A stretch of 64,000 nucleotides of DNA from CAZQFV01 sp964613665 (GTDB lineage: Bacteria > Chloroflexota > Chloroflexia > DTKN01), in the NCBI GenBank assembly GCA_964613665.1, contig CAZTIG010000015.1, positions 1 to 64,000 of the forward strand, read 5' to 3'. The position numbers were made by a program, and so were the translations under genes. This document shows positions 34,224-42,194 of this stretch, piece by piece. The notes under the pieces are model-generated. The model was not told the DNA's origin and did not search any database. It was given only the letters and a program-made list of their open reading frames with translations. The stretch's first letter is position 1; the number at the start of each line of letters is the position of its first letter.

Positions 34224-35345
34224 ATGGACACCGAGGGTTGTGCTGCCTGGGACATGGGGTCTATCCATCCCCGTCTTCCGATCTTGTCGGAAGCTATCGA
34301 TTGCTACCCAGCGGAGTTCACGGGCAACCCACTTCACCTGCTTTTTCTGAACGGCGCGGAGCGGATCGAACGACCGCAAGAGTTCCTCCGCCAGCTGGAC
34401 GCTCCACCGCTGATGGACGAGCGAAGACAGTACGTCTCGGGCGACCTCGGCTTCTGGCCATTCCCCACATTTGACCTCAGCACACGTCCAGACCCATGGT
34501 TGGTATCGCAGCGGTTATTCGAGCGCTTTGATGAAGCACGCCGATTCCTGAATACCCAGACGCGTATCGGTCGGATCATAGAGTCCAAGGTCAAGGAGCA
34601 CGAACCTGACGTGGTAACCCTCGTGATCGCAGACGGACTCTCTTACTACGATCTTCCAGAGGGGTTAGGCGCAGAGCCATGTTTGGTCAATGGCGCAAGC
34701 ATCACGGAGGTCGGGTATCTGCTGGTGATAGGCAGGCCCGAGGTCTCACGACTGCTCTTTGCGGCGGGCTATCGAGAGCAGATTGGCTTCACGTACTATT
34801 CCCCAGATCCCAACAGCCTTGCCGCTCAGATCCTCTCGCGATTTGCGGATTCTCAGACTGTCAGGGTAAACTCATTCGATGAAATTCTCGCCCATCTGAG
34901 CCAGACCCACATGGGTAGGAGCTACGTCCAAATCGCCATGCCCGGGCTTGACCAGCTATGCCATGCCCACCACGACGAGCCCCCACGGGATTACTATCTG
35001 CAGCAGATCTTGCAGCGGTTCGACCGGCTCATTGCCTGTCTGGCGAAGAGGGGGCGTCGGGTGCTAGCATTTCTCACTGCGGACCACGGCATTCTGTGGC
35101 GGGAACACATTGAGGGCAAGGTCGAGGTAGTTGGAGATCTGCTCCCAGAAGACGCCCGTCACGTGCGGCACGTACAAGGGCATTTCATACGAGACTATGG
35201 CCGGTGTTGTACCAATTTTGGACAGCACTATACGCTGCTTCGTGCACCGTGTATGACCCGCAACCTCAAAAGCAACGAATGGGGCGTGCACGGAGGCATA
35301 TCGGCTTGGGAATCCATTGTGCCACTGTTGATGAAACATGTATGA
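34224..35345 (+). CDS. PglZ-like alkaline-phosphatase-fold protein
   Basis: 373 residues. Metal-site motifs of the superfamily are present in order: VIADGLSYYD near 135-144, TADHG near 286-290, and WGVHGGISAWESIVPLL near 352-368, the usual PglZ ending with His-Gly-Gly and a Glu before VP. PglZ is the other hallmark gene of BREX. It is shorter than typical PglZ (commonly above 600 residues), so it may be a reduced or divergent form. It lies between the BrxC/BrxD-like and HerA-like genes with gaps of 3 and 15 bases. Confidence 0.82.
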   Translation: MDTEGCAAWDMGSIHPRLPILSEAIDCYPAEFTGNPLHLLFLNGAERIERPQEFLRQLDAPPLMDERRQYVSGDLGFWPFPTFDLSTRPDPWLVSQRLFERFDEARRFLNTQTRIGRIIESKVKEHEPDVVTLVIADGLSYYDLPEGLGAEPCLVNGASITEVGYLLVIGRPEVSRLLFAAGYREQIGFTYYSPDPNSLAAQILSRFADSQTVRVNSFDEILAHLSQTHMGRSYVQIAMPGLDQLCHAHHDEPPRDYYLQQILQRFDRLIACLAKRGRRVLAFLTADHGILWREHIEGKVEVVGDLLPEDARHVRHVQGHFIRDYGRCCTNFGQHYTLLRAPCMTRNLKSNEWGVHGGISAWESIVPLLMKHV

Positions 35346-35360
35346 CTTGAAGGAGGCGGC

Positions 35361-36542
35361 ATGTACGACAATACCATCCTTGTTGGCAGTGAAGTCGACA
35401 CAGGCGAGCAGGTACGTATCCGCGCGGACCAATCGCAGCGCATCCTGGTTTGTGGCAAGACGGGCACGGGCAAATCCTACACGCTAGGTGTCTGCATTGA
35501 GGAATTGGCTCGGCTGGCCCGCGACATCCTGCTGGTTATCGATGCTCAAGGTATCTTTTGGACCATGGCGGAGCCTAACCCGGTGGATCGAGAGACTGAC
35601 GGATTGTGGAACTATGATCGGTCGCCCCGAGGGTTTCCCGTAAACCTGATGGTGCCGGGCGATCCCGTGGAACGATTCGGGGGCCGCGATGTTGTCGATG
35701 CAATGGAACAGCGCGGCATTCAAGTCCAGGGCCTCCGACTGAACCCCTCGGACCTAACGCCGGAGATGTGGTGCGACCTATTTGATCTAGATATCAATGA
35801 GCTCCAGGGTAGTATGCTCTTCAAAGCAGTCCGGCAGTGCGGTCAGCGTCTAGGGCGTGATTTCCTGATCGATGACGTTGCTCAAGAGGTGACCAGGCTG
35901 CGGGGCCTTGACGCCACCAAGGAGGCCATACTGCGCAAGCTAGATATGGCGCAGGATTGGCAGATCTTTGAGGACAAGGCCTATCGGGAGATATGGGAGA
36001 TACTCCGCCCCGATGTGATCAATGTTCTGGATCTGAGTGTTATTGCGCAAGGAAGATATGGGCTTCGCAACCTCGTAATCGCTGTGCTCGCCAACTTTGT
36101 CTTCCGTAAGCGCACAATAGCCAGGCGTCGTGAGGCACTGGGCCTGGAGGCTGACACCAAGAAGGTTTGGCTGGTCATTGATGAGGCGCACAACTTCTGC
36201 CCCAGCGGCAAGAGCACACTGGCCAAGGAGATTCTCATTCGTTGGGCAAAGGAAGGTCGGCAGCCGGGTCTGTCCTTGCTCGTGGCCAGCCAGCAACCTG
36301 CAGCCATTGATCCGGAGATACTGACGCAATGCGGGATCCGCATCGTGCACCGCATCACCTCGCGGGACGACTTCCGGGCCGTGGATGCGCTGAGCCAGGA
36401 TTTCTTGGCAGAGGGTCTACCGACCCGGATTAAACGGCTTACCGGGCCCGGCCAGACGCTGGTTATCGACGATGAGCGGGAGACCGTTGTTATGACTCAG
36501 GTGCGGCCTCGCCAGAGCCTCCATGGGGGCAAGGGCGCGTAG
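35361..36542 (+). CDS. HerA/VirB4-like ATPase, last gene of the operon
   Basis: 393 residues with AAGGAGG upstream. Walker A GKTGTGKSY near 32-40 and the DEAH-box-like VIDEAHNFCPSG near 272-283, with SQQPAAIDP and a GPGQTLV tail, fit hexameric HerA-family DNA translocases. HerA partners with nucleases or SIR2 in other defence systems. Here it takes the place where BREX type 4 would carry the Lon-like BrxL, so it could supply DNA translocation. It is followed by IS debris, so a further operon gene may have been lost. Confidence 0.85.
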   Translation: MYDNTILVGSEVDTGEQVRIRADQSQRILVCGKTGTGKSYTLGVCIEELARLARDILLVIDAQGIFWTMAEPNPVDRETDGLWNYDRSPRGFPVNLMVPGDPVERFGGRDVVDAMEQRGIQVQGLRLNPSDLTPEMWCDLFDLDINELQGSMLFKAVRQCGQRLGRDFLIDDVAQEVTRLRGLDATKEAILRKLDMAQDWQIFEDKAYREIWEILRPDVINVLDLSVIAQGRYGLRNLVIAVLANFVFRKRTIARRREALGLEADTKKVWLVIDEAHNFCPSGKSTLAKEILIRWAKEGRQPGLSLLVASQQPAAIDPEILTQCGIRIVHRITSRDDFRAVDALSQDFLAEGLPTRIKRLTGPGQTLVIDDERETVVMTQVRPRQSLHGGKGA

Positions 36543-36570
36543 GCGGATGGAGGGCGATCCATGCTCCGGA

Positions 36571-36738
36571 AATGGGAATACAAGACTGGTACCCGTAGCT
36601 GAGTGGCATGCCCGTATTCCTGACGAACGACTGACCGCGGCCCTCATCGACCGCCTCACGCACCGGGCCCACATCCTCGACCTCGTCGGGGAGGCCCGTC
36701 GCTTCCGGCAGCGGCTGGAACGGGAGGCCCGGTCCTGA
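36571..36738 (+). pseudogene. IstB (IS21-family ATPase) C-terminal fragment
   Basis: The frame ends VAEWHARIPDERLTAALIDRLTHRAHILDLVGE.., the characteristic tail of IS21 IstB helper ATPases. Walker A and B regions are absent, so it is a remnant. It begins within 30 bases of the HerA-like stop, which may mean the operon's 3' end was trimmed by the insertion. Confidence 0.8.
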
Positions 36739-36740
36739 CC

Positions 36741-36766
36741 AGCCCGCCCGGCGGGGTGGGCTCACT
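36741..36766 (+). terminator. Hairpin after the IstB remnant
   Basis: AGCCCGCCC pairs with GGGTGGGCT around a short GGC(G) loop. CACTTT follows, so termination would be weak. Confidence 0.4.
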
Positions 36767-36797
36767 TTCGGCCATCAAATGGGTCCAGATTCGATCA

Positions 36798-37225
36798 TCA
36801 CGGCGAGACGTCTCGCCTCCAGGTGGTCCAAGTGTTTCTGTCAAGGTGAAAGGGGACCGGTTTCGCTTGACAAAAACACGTCTCCGCCGTGGCGCGCAAC
36901 TCGACTTCCTGGTGAATGAGGGCATAGGGGACGCTGTAGTAATGGTGCTCGAACTCGACGTGGTAGTCGATATGGACGCGGGCCATTTTCCAGACGGCAA
37001 ACTCGTAGGGCTGCGCCGGGAGTGGCTTCAGCGCCAGACGGTCCAGCAGGTCGAAGAACTCGCGGCGGGAGCGGTCATAGTCCTCCATGGGCTTGTCGTT
37101 CAGTTCGGCGAGCAGTTCGCGGATGGCCTGGTTCAGCTCGGCCAGGCTGAGGAAGGTGCGGTCGCGCAGCTGGGCCAGGATCCAGTGCTCGATCGCCTGG
37201 ACCCCGACTTCGGCCTTAGTACAGC
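36798..37225 (-). pseudogene. IstA (IS21-family transposase) C-terminal fragment
   Basis: The minus strand encodes KAEVGVQAIEHWILAQLR, SLAELNQAIRELLAELN and YSVPYALIHQEVELRA, typical of the IstA C-terminal region including the beta-barrel domain. The rve catalytic core is missing, and the upstream frame runs into the adjacent IS630 left end. It is opposed in strand to the IstB fragment, so the IS21 copy is both truncated and rearranged. Confidence 0.8.
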
Positions 37226-37293
37226 GATGCGCAAATGCGCACCGGGTTTGAACTGCGGAACAAGTTCGAGTATACTGGGCTTGGAGGTGCAAG

Positions 37294-38384
37294 ATGCGTG
37301 GCCCCAAGCCCAAGTACCGGATCGAATTAGCAACCGAAGATGCGCAGCGCTTGCGCCAGTTGGTCAACGCCCATAAAGCGGCCCAGGCCCTGGTTCTTCG
37401 CGCCCACCTGGTGTTGCTCGCGCATATGACCACTCGGACTGGAGCAATCAGCAGATTGCCCAGGCGGTGGGTTGTACGGACTGGACGGTCCGCAAGTGGC
37501 GGCGCCGGTGGACGCAAACGCACCGGCTAGAGGACTTGCCCCGGCCGGGCGCGCCGCGGCCTTTTTTCCCCCTGAAGTCCGTGCGCAAGCGACGGCGTTG
37601 GCGTGCAGCCAACGGCGGGAAAAAGGCGTGCCGCTGGTCCGTTGGAGCGCGGGGGAACTGGCGCGGCGTCTGATCGCCACGGGGCTGGTCGCCTTGATCG
37701 CGGCCAGTACAATCGGCCGGTGGCTGGCGCAGGAAAGGATCCGCCCCTGGCGCTATCACAACTGGCAGCATATTCTGGACCCGCAAGCATCCCTGGAGTG
37801 CGCCCGCCCGGTGCTGGGGCTGTACGGACAGGCGCAAAATCTGCTGCAAAACGGGACGTGGGTCGTTTGCACCGACGAGAAGACCTCGATCCAGGCCCGC
37901 GAACGAAAACAACCACCGCGGCTGGCCCAGCCGGGGCATCCGGTCCTGGTCAGTCCGCGGCACAAGCGCCAGGGGGCGCTGCAGCTCTTTGCGGCGCTGA
38001 GTGTCGCCGATGGCCAAGTGTACGGGCAGTATCGTGAGCGCAAGCGCTTTGTCGACTGCTGCGCCTTTCTGACGGGAGTCCTGATCCCGGAGGCCGTACG
38101 GCGCAAGGTACAGACCCTGGCCTTGGTGCTGGATAACGGCACGACCCATGCGCCCAAGCAGTTGGAAACGTGGTTGAAGGCTTGCGTCGCCAGTTTGCCG
38201 GAGAAGTTGGCCAGCGAAATCTACTGGCTGCCCACGAACGCTTCCTGGCTGGACCAGATCGAGATTTGGTTCAGCGTCCTGCAGCGGAAGCTGCTGCAGC
38301 CGAACGACTTTGCCAGCGTGCAACAGCTGGAAGAGTCGATTCGGGACTTTATCAAGCTGGGCAACGAGACCGCGCAACCGATTC
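37294..38384 (+). pseudogene. IS630-family transposase, two frameshifts and truncated 3' end
   Basis: It starts MRGPKPKYRIELATED with GGAGG upstream. Continuity moves to a second frame near 37426 (WSNQQIAQAVGCTDWTVRKW, HTH) and to a third at the run CTTTTTTCCCCC near 37560-37572. The last frame carries the DDE core: VVCTDEKTSIQ, LVLDNGTTHAPK and PTNASWLDQIEIWF (Asp, Asp, Glu). Some IS630 elements use programmed frameshifting, so the second break may be functional; the first looks like decay. The C-terminus stops at NETAQPIHG where the IS701-like element begins. Confidence 0.8.
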
Positions 38385-38448
38385 ATGGAAGACCTCCGCC
38401 TTTCCTCCCCGGCGCAAGCGCCGGGGTTTCCAGGCGGAGGTCTTCCAT
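38385..38448. repeat. Nested palindrome interrupting the IS701-like left end
   Basis: A perfect 17-base inverted repeat (38385-38401 with 38432-38448) encloses a perfect 9-base repeat (CCCCGGCGC with GCGCCGGGG, 38407-38426). Arms of this kind resemble REP sequences or rho-independent stems. See the findings for how it splits the IS terminal repeat. Confidence 0.7.
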
Positions 38449-38451
38449 CAC

Positions 38452-39861
38452 TATCTTTGCACTTTGACTATGCCGCCAGGCGGGCGCATAGTTGCCCGGC
38501 GGTAACACCCGACCGGAACTGGTCCTCGAGCCAGATCAGGAGATTGCGTTGATGTTCGGCCTGAATCACACGACGGGCACCGCCCCAGGTGATGTGCTCC
38601 GCTGGTTGCTCGACCTGGAGCCTGGCACGCTGCTTGTCCAAGAAGTAGGCCAGGCAGGACACCAGCGTCCAGAAGCGCACGATGGCGGTGGCGCTCATCA
38701 CCTGGTAGTGGTCACTGCCCAGCAAGTCTTTGTAATCCTCGAAAAGTGTCTCAATGTCCCAGCGCACTGCCAGGATGTCAATCACAGCCTGGGCATCGGC
38801 GTCGACCAGGGTGCTGCCCCAGTAACGGACCTGCGCCAGGGGCTGATCCAGGCTGTAGCGCGTGATCAGCACCAGGGTGGGACCCAGCTTGCGCACCCAG
38901 GTCCGCACGGCGTGGACGTAGACCTTGTGCCCACCTTCCTGTGCGGGCCAGGTGGCCTCCACCCAGTCGGCGTCGCCCAGGCCTGCGGCATAGGTGCTCA
39001 ACTGGACCCACTCGGGCTCGCCCTCCGGCGTGCTGATCCGCATCCAGCGGTTGCTCTTCAGCCCGCCACTGAGATCCCAGTTCCGGCGGGCCGCCGCCCG
39101 CCGCACCCGGCAGCAGTGATACCAACTGTCGACCAGCACGTGGGTGTGCGTGTCCGACGGCGGTTGAAAGGTCTCGATCTCCGCCACCGCCAGGTCCACC
39201 TTGCTCTGGAACGGGACGCCCTCCCGTTCACAGACCGCTTTCTGGCGGTACAGCCGCGGCAGCAACGGGCAGCGCCGGCCCAGCAGGAGGTAGAGACTGG
39301 TAAACAGGCAATGTCCCGGCACCACCTTCTTCTCCGTGGTCGAGTAGTGCTGGCCCAGACCGGCCATCTTCCGTCCTTTGGGCTTGCCGTGAACCGAATC
39401 GTCGAGGACCAGGTAACCGGTCACGAGGGTTGCCTGGGGTCGTCCCCGCCGCTTGGGTCGCTCAGCCCGCTGCCGGCGATGTTCCGCCTGAACCGCCCCG
39501 GCCAATTCCTGCCCAAAGTCGGCCTGCCAAGTACGCGCCACCTCCTCAGGAGTCCAGGGCCACAACCCCAGGAAGCGCGAAAGCCCAGACAGGCTGACCT
39601 TTTCCCACACGCTCGACAGCAGTCCCTTCAGCGTGTGCCGGCCCTCGTGCTCGATCAGTCCCAGAAGTACGGTCACGAAGTACTTCCACTGGCGGCGACT
39701 GAAGCACGAGCGGAACAGCTCCAGGTAGTTGCGCAGCGCGTCGAAAAGGCATATCATGGGCTTGGGCATGGTCCACCTCCAGGACAATGGCGTGTCGGCG
39801 CATACCATTATCCATGGAAAGGGCCATGCCCGCTACTTCAGGTTGGCAAAGTGCAAAGATA
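38452..39861. mobile_element. IS701-like insertion sequence
   Basis: TATCTTTGCACTTTG at 38452-38466 is repeated in inverse orientation at 39847-39861 (15 bases, perfect). The right repeat extends outward to ATGGAAGAC; the left one has the same nine bases but displaced outward by a 58-base hairpin insert. One transposase lies inside on the minus strand. It has entered the 3' end of the IS630 copy. Confidence 0.75.
38468..39769 (-). CDS. IS701-like DDE transposase
   Basis: 433 residues starting MPKPMICLFDALRNYLE with GGAGG before the ATG. Acidic residues of an IS4/IS701-type catalytic core are visible: YLVLDDSVHGK near 125, HVLVDSWYHC near 220, and RWDIETLFEDYKDLLG near 345 with the Glu of the YREK-like motif. 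A GRP-rich basic linker precedes the core. The gene appears full length and undamaged, so the element may be active. Further ATG/GTG codons upstream lack an RBS. Confidence 0.85.
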   Translation of the reverse strand: MPKPMICLFDALRNYLELFRSCFSRRQWKYFVTVLLGLIEHEGRHTLKGLLSSVWEKVSLSGLSRFLGLWPWTPEEVARTWQADFGQELAGAVQAEHRRQRAERPKRRGRPQATLVTGYLVLDDSVHGKPKGRKMAGLGQHYSTTEKKVVPGHCLFTSLYLLLGRRCPLLPRLYRQKAVCEREGVPFQSKVDLAVAEIETFQPPSDTHTHVLVDSWYHCCRVRRAAARRNWDLSGGLKSNRWMRISTPEGEPEWVQLSTYAAGLGDADWVEATWPAQEGGHKVYVHAVRTWVRKLGPTLVLITRYSLDQPLAQVRYWGSTLVDADAQAVIDILAVRWDIETLFEDYKDLLGSDHYQVMSATAIVRFWTLVSCLAYFLDKQRARLQVEQPAEHITWGGARRVIQAEHQRNLLIWLEDQFRSGVTAGQLCARLAA

Positions 39862-39899
39862 GTCTTCCATGAAACAGCCCTTGGGGCTCGGCAATACTG

Positions 39900-39928
39900 T
39901 TGACACGGCCGAGATGACATAGTAGAAT
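39900..39928 (+). promoter_or_regulatory. Consensus promoter upstream of the 198-residue gene
   Basis: TTGACA (39900-39905) and TAGAAT (39923-39928) with 17-base spacing. The first gene downstream starts at 40228, giving a leader of about 290 bases in which I see no other gene; a small RNA there is possible. Confidence 0.65.
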
Positions 39929-40227
39929 GGACCTGGCACGAGAAGCAAGGGCCGCGCGATGCGCACGGCACTCAAGAGGTGTATCTCCAGCCGGCTAGAT
40001 GCTGATACGGCAAGAGGGTAGAACACCGGCTGGTCGGTGGCAAGCTGGGTGGGCTTTGCGCATGGGGACCAGTCCTGTCCGGAGCGACTCTCCCGGCCCG
40101 CGGAGGGCTGGAGCGGACCATGTAGAACACGTCTGGCAGGCATCACTGGCGACGAGGGTGTATCATCAGCGGGACCCCTTGGTAGGCTGTGGAATAGCTC
40201 GTCGGTCGCCAGAGTGGAGGGCCTTGC

Positions 40228-40824
40228 ATGGGAAACACGGAGGCAGTGCTGGAATTCCTCGAGACCAGGGCGCCTGACGCCATCTGCGACGACTGCATCT
40301 CATACGCCACGAAAGTGGAACCACGCCAGCAGGTCAACCAGATCGCTCGCCGTCTGGCCGGACGAGGCCTGCTCCAGCGACAACAACGCCGATGCGCGGA
40401 CTGTGGGGGCATCAAGAAATGTAATGTCTTCGCAGAAGGATCCCCGCCGGTTCCCATGATGCGTATTGCGGAAGCCGCTGTCACCTGCGCGGCCCGGCCG
40501 CTCGAGTTGAGGCCCCCCGCGCCAGACGTACGCGAAATGCGCGACCATATCGTGCGCTTCTGCCGCGGAGTTGCCGCCAAAGCACTGTCGAGCCTCCCCG
40601 ATGCTGGGCCGACTCGCCTGATTTCTGAGCTGCGAGAGGCAGAGGTCGTTCCCCCTCATCAAGCCAACATGATGCTCACGATATGCGGGCTTCGCAATTC
40701 CTATTCGTATGACAAGATCCAATTCGGCCCCCATGAAGTTGCAGTTGCGCGTGCGGCCTGGGCGATCATAGAGGCGTGGGCCGTCGAGCATCACCAAGAA
40801 CTGTGGCGTCTGACAACTCGCTAA
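40228..40824 (+). CDS. Zinc-finger-like protein with possible HEPN C-terminus
   Basis: 198 residues with GGAGG at 40216-40220. The N-terminal half has two CxxC pairs (ICDDC and CADC) in a compact arrangement with a helix between (QQVNQIARRLAGRGLL), suggesting a zinc-stabilised winged helix. The C-terminal half is helical and contains LRNSYSYDK..GPHE, reminiscent of the R-x(4-6)-H of HEPN RNases or the DUF4145 fold. If it is an RNase, a toxin or abortive-infection role would fit the neighbourhood. I do not recognise the full-length family. Confidence 0.7.
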   Translation: MGNTEAVLEFLETRAPDAICDDCISYATKVEPRQQVNQIARRLAGRGLLQRQQRRCADCGGIKKCNVFAEGSPPVPMMRIAEAAVTCAARPLELRPPAPDVREMRDHIVRFCRGVAAKALSSLPDAGPTRLISELREAEVVPPHQANMMLTICGLRNSYSYDKIQFGPHEVAVARAAWAIIEAWAVEHHQELWRLTTR

Positions 40825-40953
40825 CGCTGGCCTGGCGGACTGGACCTGCGGAGACGATGGTCTTGCCCGTCGGCTTGCTTAAGCTCTAGCAGTGTTGCCC
40901 GCTTCCGCCGGGTAGTCTGGTTCGAGGCGGTTGGGCGGCGCGGAGGATGACCG

Positions 40954-41550
40954 ATGGACGTTGTCTGGGACGGCATCACACGGGCCGAAACGCTGGGCGA
41001 GGCGGCGGCGAACACCCGCTCTGCTCTCGCAGATGCGGCCAAAGGCTGCAACTGGCCCCGCATGCTTGAACTCGTGTCCGAGCACAGCGAGCTCGTCAAC
41101 TCCTGGCGGCCGGGCGGGAGATCGCGCAACGCGCCACTGCATCAAGCCGCCTACGCTGGTGCGCCGGTCGAAGTAGTGCAGCGGCTAATCGAAATGGGAG
41201 CGTGGCGGACACTGCAGAATGCTCGCGGTGAACGCCCGGTCGACGTGGCGGAGCGAAAGGGGCACAATCACCTGCTCGAAGTTCTCGCGCCGGTCTACAG
41301 GCACCGGGTTCCCATCGGGGTGCTCCTGAAGATTCAGTTCCACTTCCACGAGGTGATCCGAGCCCGAGCGGAACGGCTGGTGCAAGAGCACGCTTTGCGC
41401 CTGCCCGAACTGGAGCCGCTTCTGGAACTCGCCCGGCCCCAGGTGTGGTTCGCGGTCCCAGGTATGTACGGTGGGTTCAGCTACCGCCTGGAGTCGGCTG
41501 GCCTCGAGGCCAAGCTGGTCTCCGAGAGTTGGTGTCGTGTCGCCGATTGA
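40954..41550 (+). CDS. Ankyrin-repeat protein
   Basis: 198 residues with GGAG ahead of the ATG. Residues 55-110 form about two ankyrin repeats (NAPLHQAAYAGAPVEVVQRLIEMGA and a following repeat ending NHLLEVL). The C-terminus (about 115-198) is a separate mixed domain with VWFAVPGMYGGFSYRLE. Such proteins occur in immunity or contact-dependent loci and in ordinary genomes; no toxin partner is visible. It follows the zinc-finger/HEPN-like gene by 129 bases. Confidence 0.8.
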   Translation: MDVVWDGITRAETLGEAAANTRSALADAAKGCNWPRMLELVSEHSELVNSWRPGGRSRNAPLHQAAYAGAPVEVVQRLIEMGAWRTLQNARGERPVDVAERKGHNHLLEVLAPVYRHRVPIGVLLKIQFHFHEVIRARAERLVQEHALRLPELEPLLELARPQVWFAVPGMYGGFSYRLESAGLEAKLVSESWCRVAD

Positions 41551-41771
41551 TAATGGCAACGGCACGACATTAACTGCGAAGGTAGCCGGCTCGTCGCGGA
41601 AGGCTTCGTGTAGCAGCCAGAGGGCGACCAATGTTGACAAGCTGGTGCGGTCCCAGGTGCTCTCGGAAGTGGCTGAAGAAACCGACCACGACGACTTCGA
41701 GTCTGAGGTTGTCCGGCGGCAAGGACGTGCCGCCGCAGTCTACGAGCGTTCGATGCCTGCGGAGGTCTTCC

Positions 41772-42140
41772 GTGAGGCGTCTGATCATTGTGCTGCTCAG
41801 CTTCATCGCGGGTCCGATCGGGAAGCTGCTGGCCGACTGGGGGGTGCTGCTGCCGGGGGAGCGGACAGGCGTCTACGTGACCGCGCCCTTGACTGGACTA
41901 TCACCAACTGATGTAGCGTTGTGGTCCTGGAGACGGTCCTGCGTGCGCGCGGCACAGGCATACTGGTCGACGGTCTGCTTCGGGCAGCAGAGTTGTTCCC
42001 GTTTGCCGTCTCCCTGCGCTCTCGGATCTGCCGATATCCATGACATTTCTGCTGCACCAGGAAGGATGGGACCCGACTCTCGTACGACCGGTGCGGCAGT
42101 TGGCTACTGCAGTTCGATTCCAGGCACCTGGGGAAGATGA
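41772..42140 (+). CDS. Possible small membrane or secreted protein
   Basis: A GTG start with GGAGG six bases upstream opens a 122-codon frame beginning MRRLIIVLLSFIAGPIGKLLADWG, a good signal anchor. The second half reads like low-quality coding sequence, so a frameshift may have cut a shorter real gene. The remaining bases of 41551-42194 contain nothing else I can support. Confidence 0.35.
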   Translation: MRRLIIVLLSFIAGPIGKLLADWGVLLPGERTGVYVTAPLTGLSPTDVALWSWRRSCVRAAQAYWSTVCFGQQSCSRLPSPCALGSADIHDISAAPGRMGPDSRTTGAAVGYCSSIPGTWGR

Positions 42141-42194
42141 TTCGGCGCGTGGCGATCAGGCTGTTCCACAGCTATTCCCGAAAGGAGAGGCCCC

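Noticed and set aside
23544..36542. A classical Dnd or Ssp phosphorothioation operon
   Set aside because: No cysteine desulfurase, DndD/DndE or SspB/SspE-type gene is present; only the PAPS-reductase-like gene is shared.
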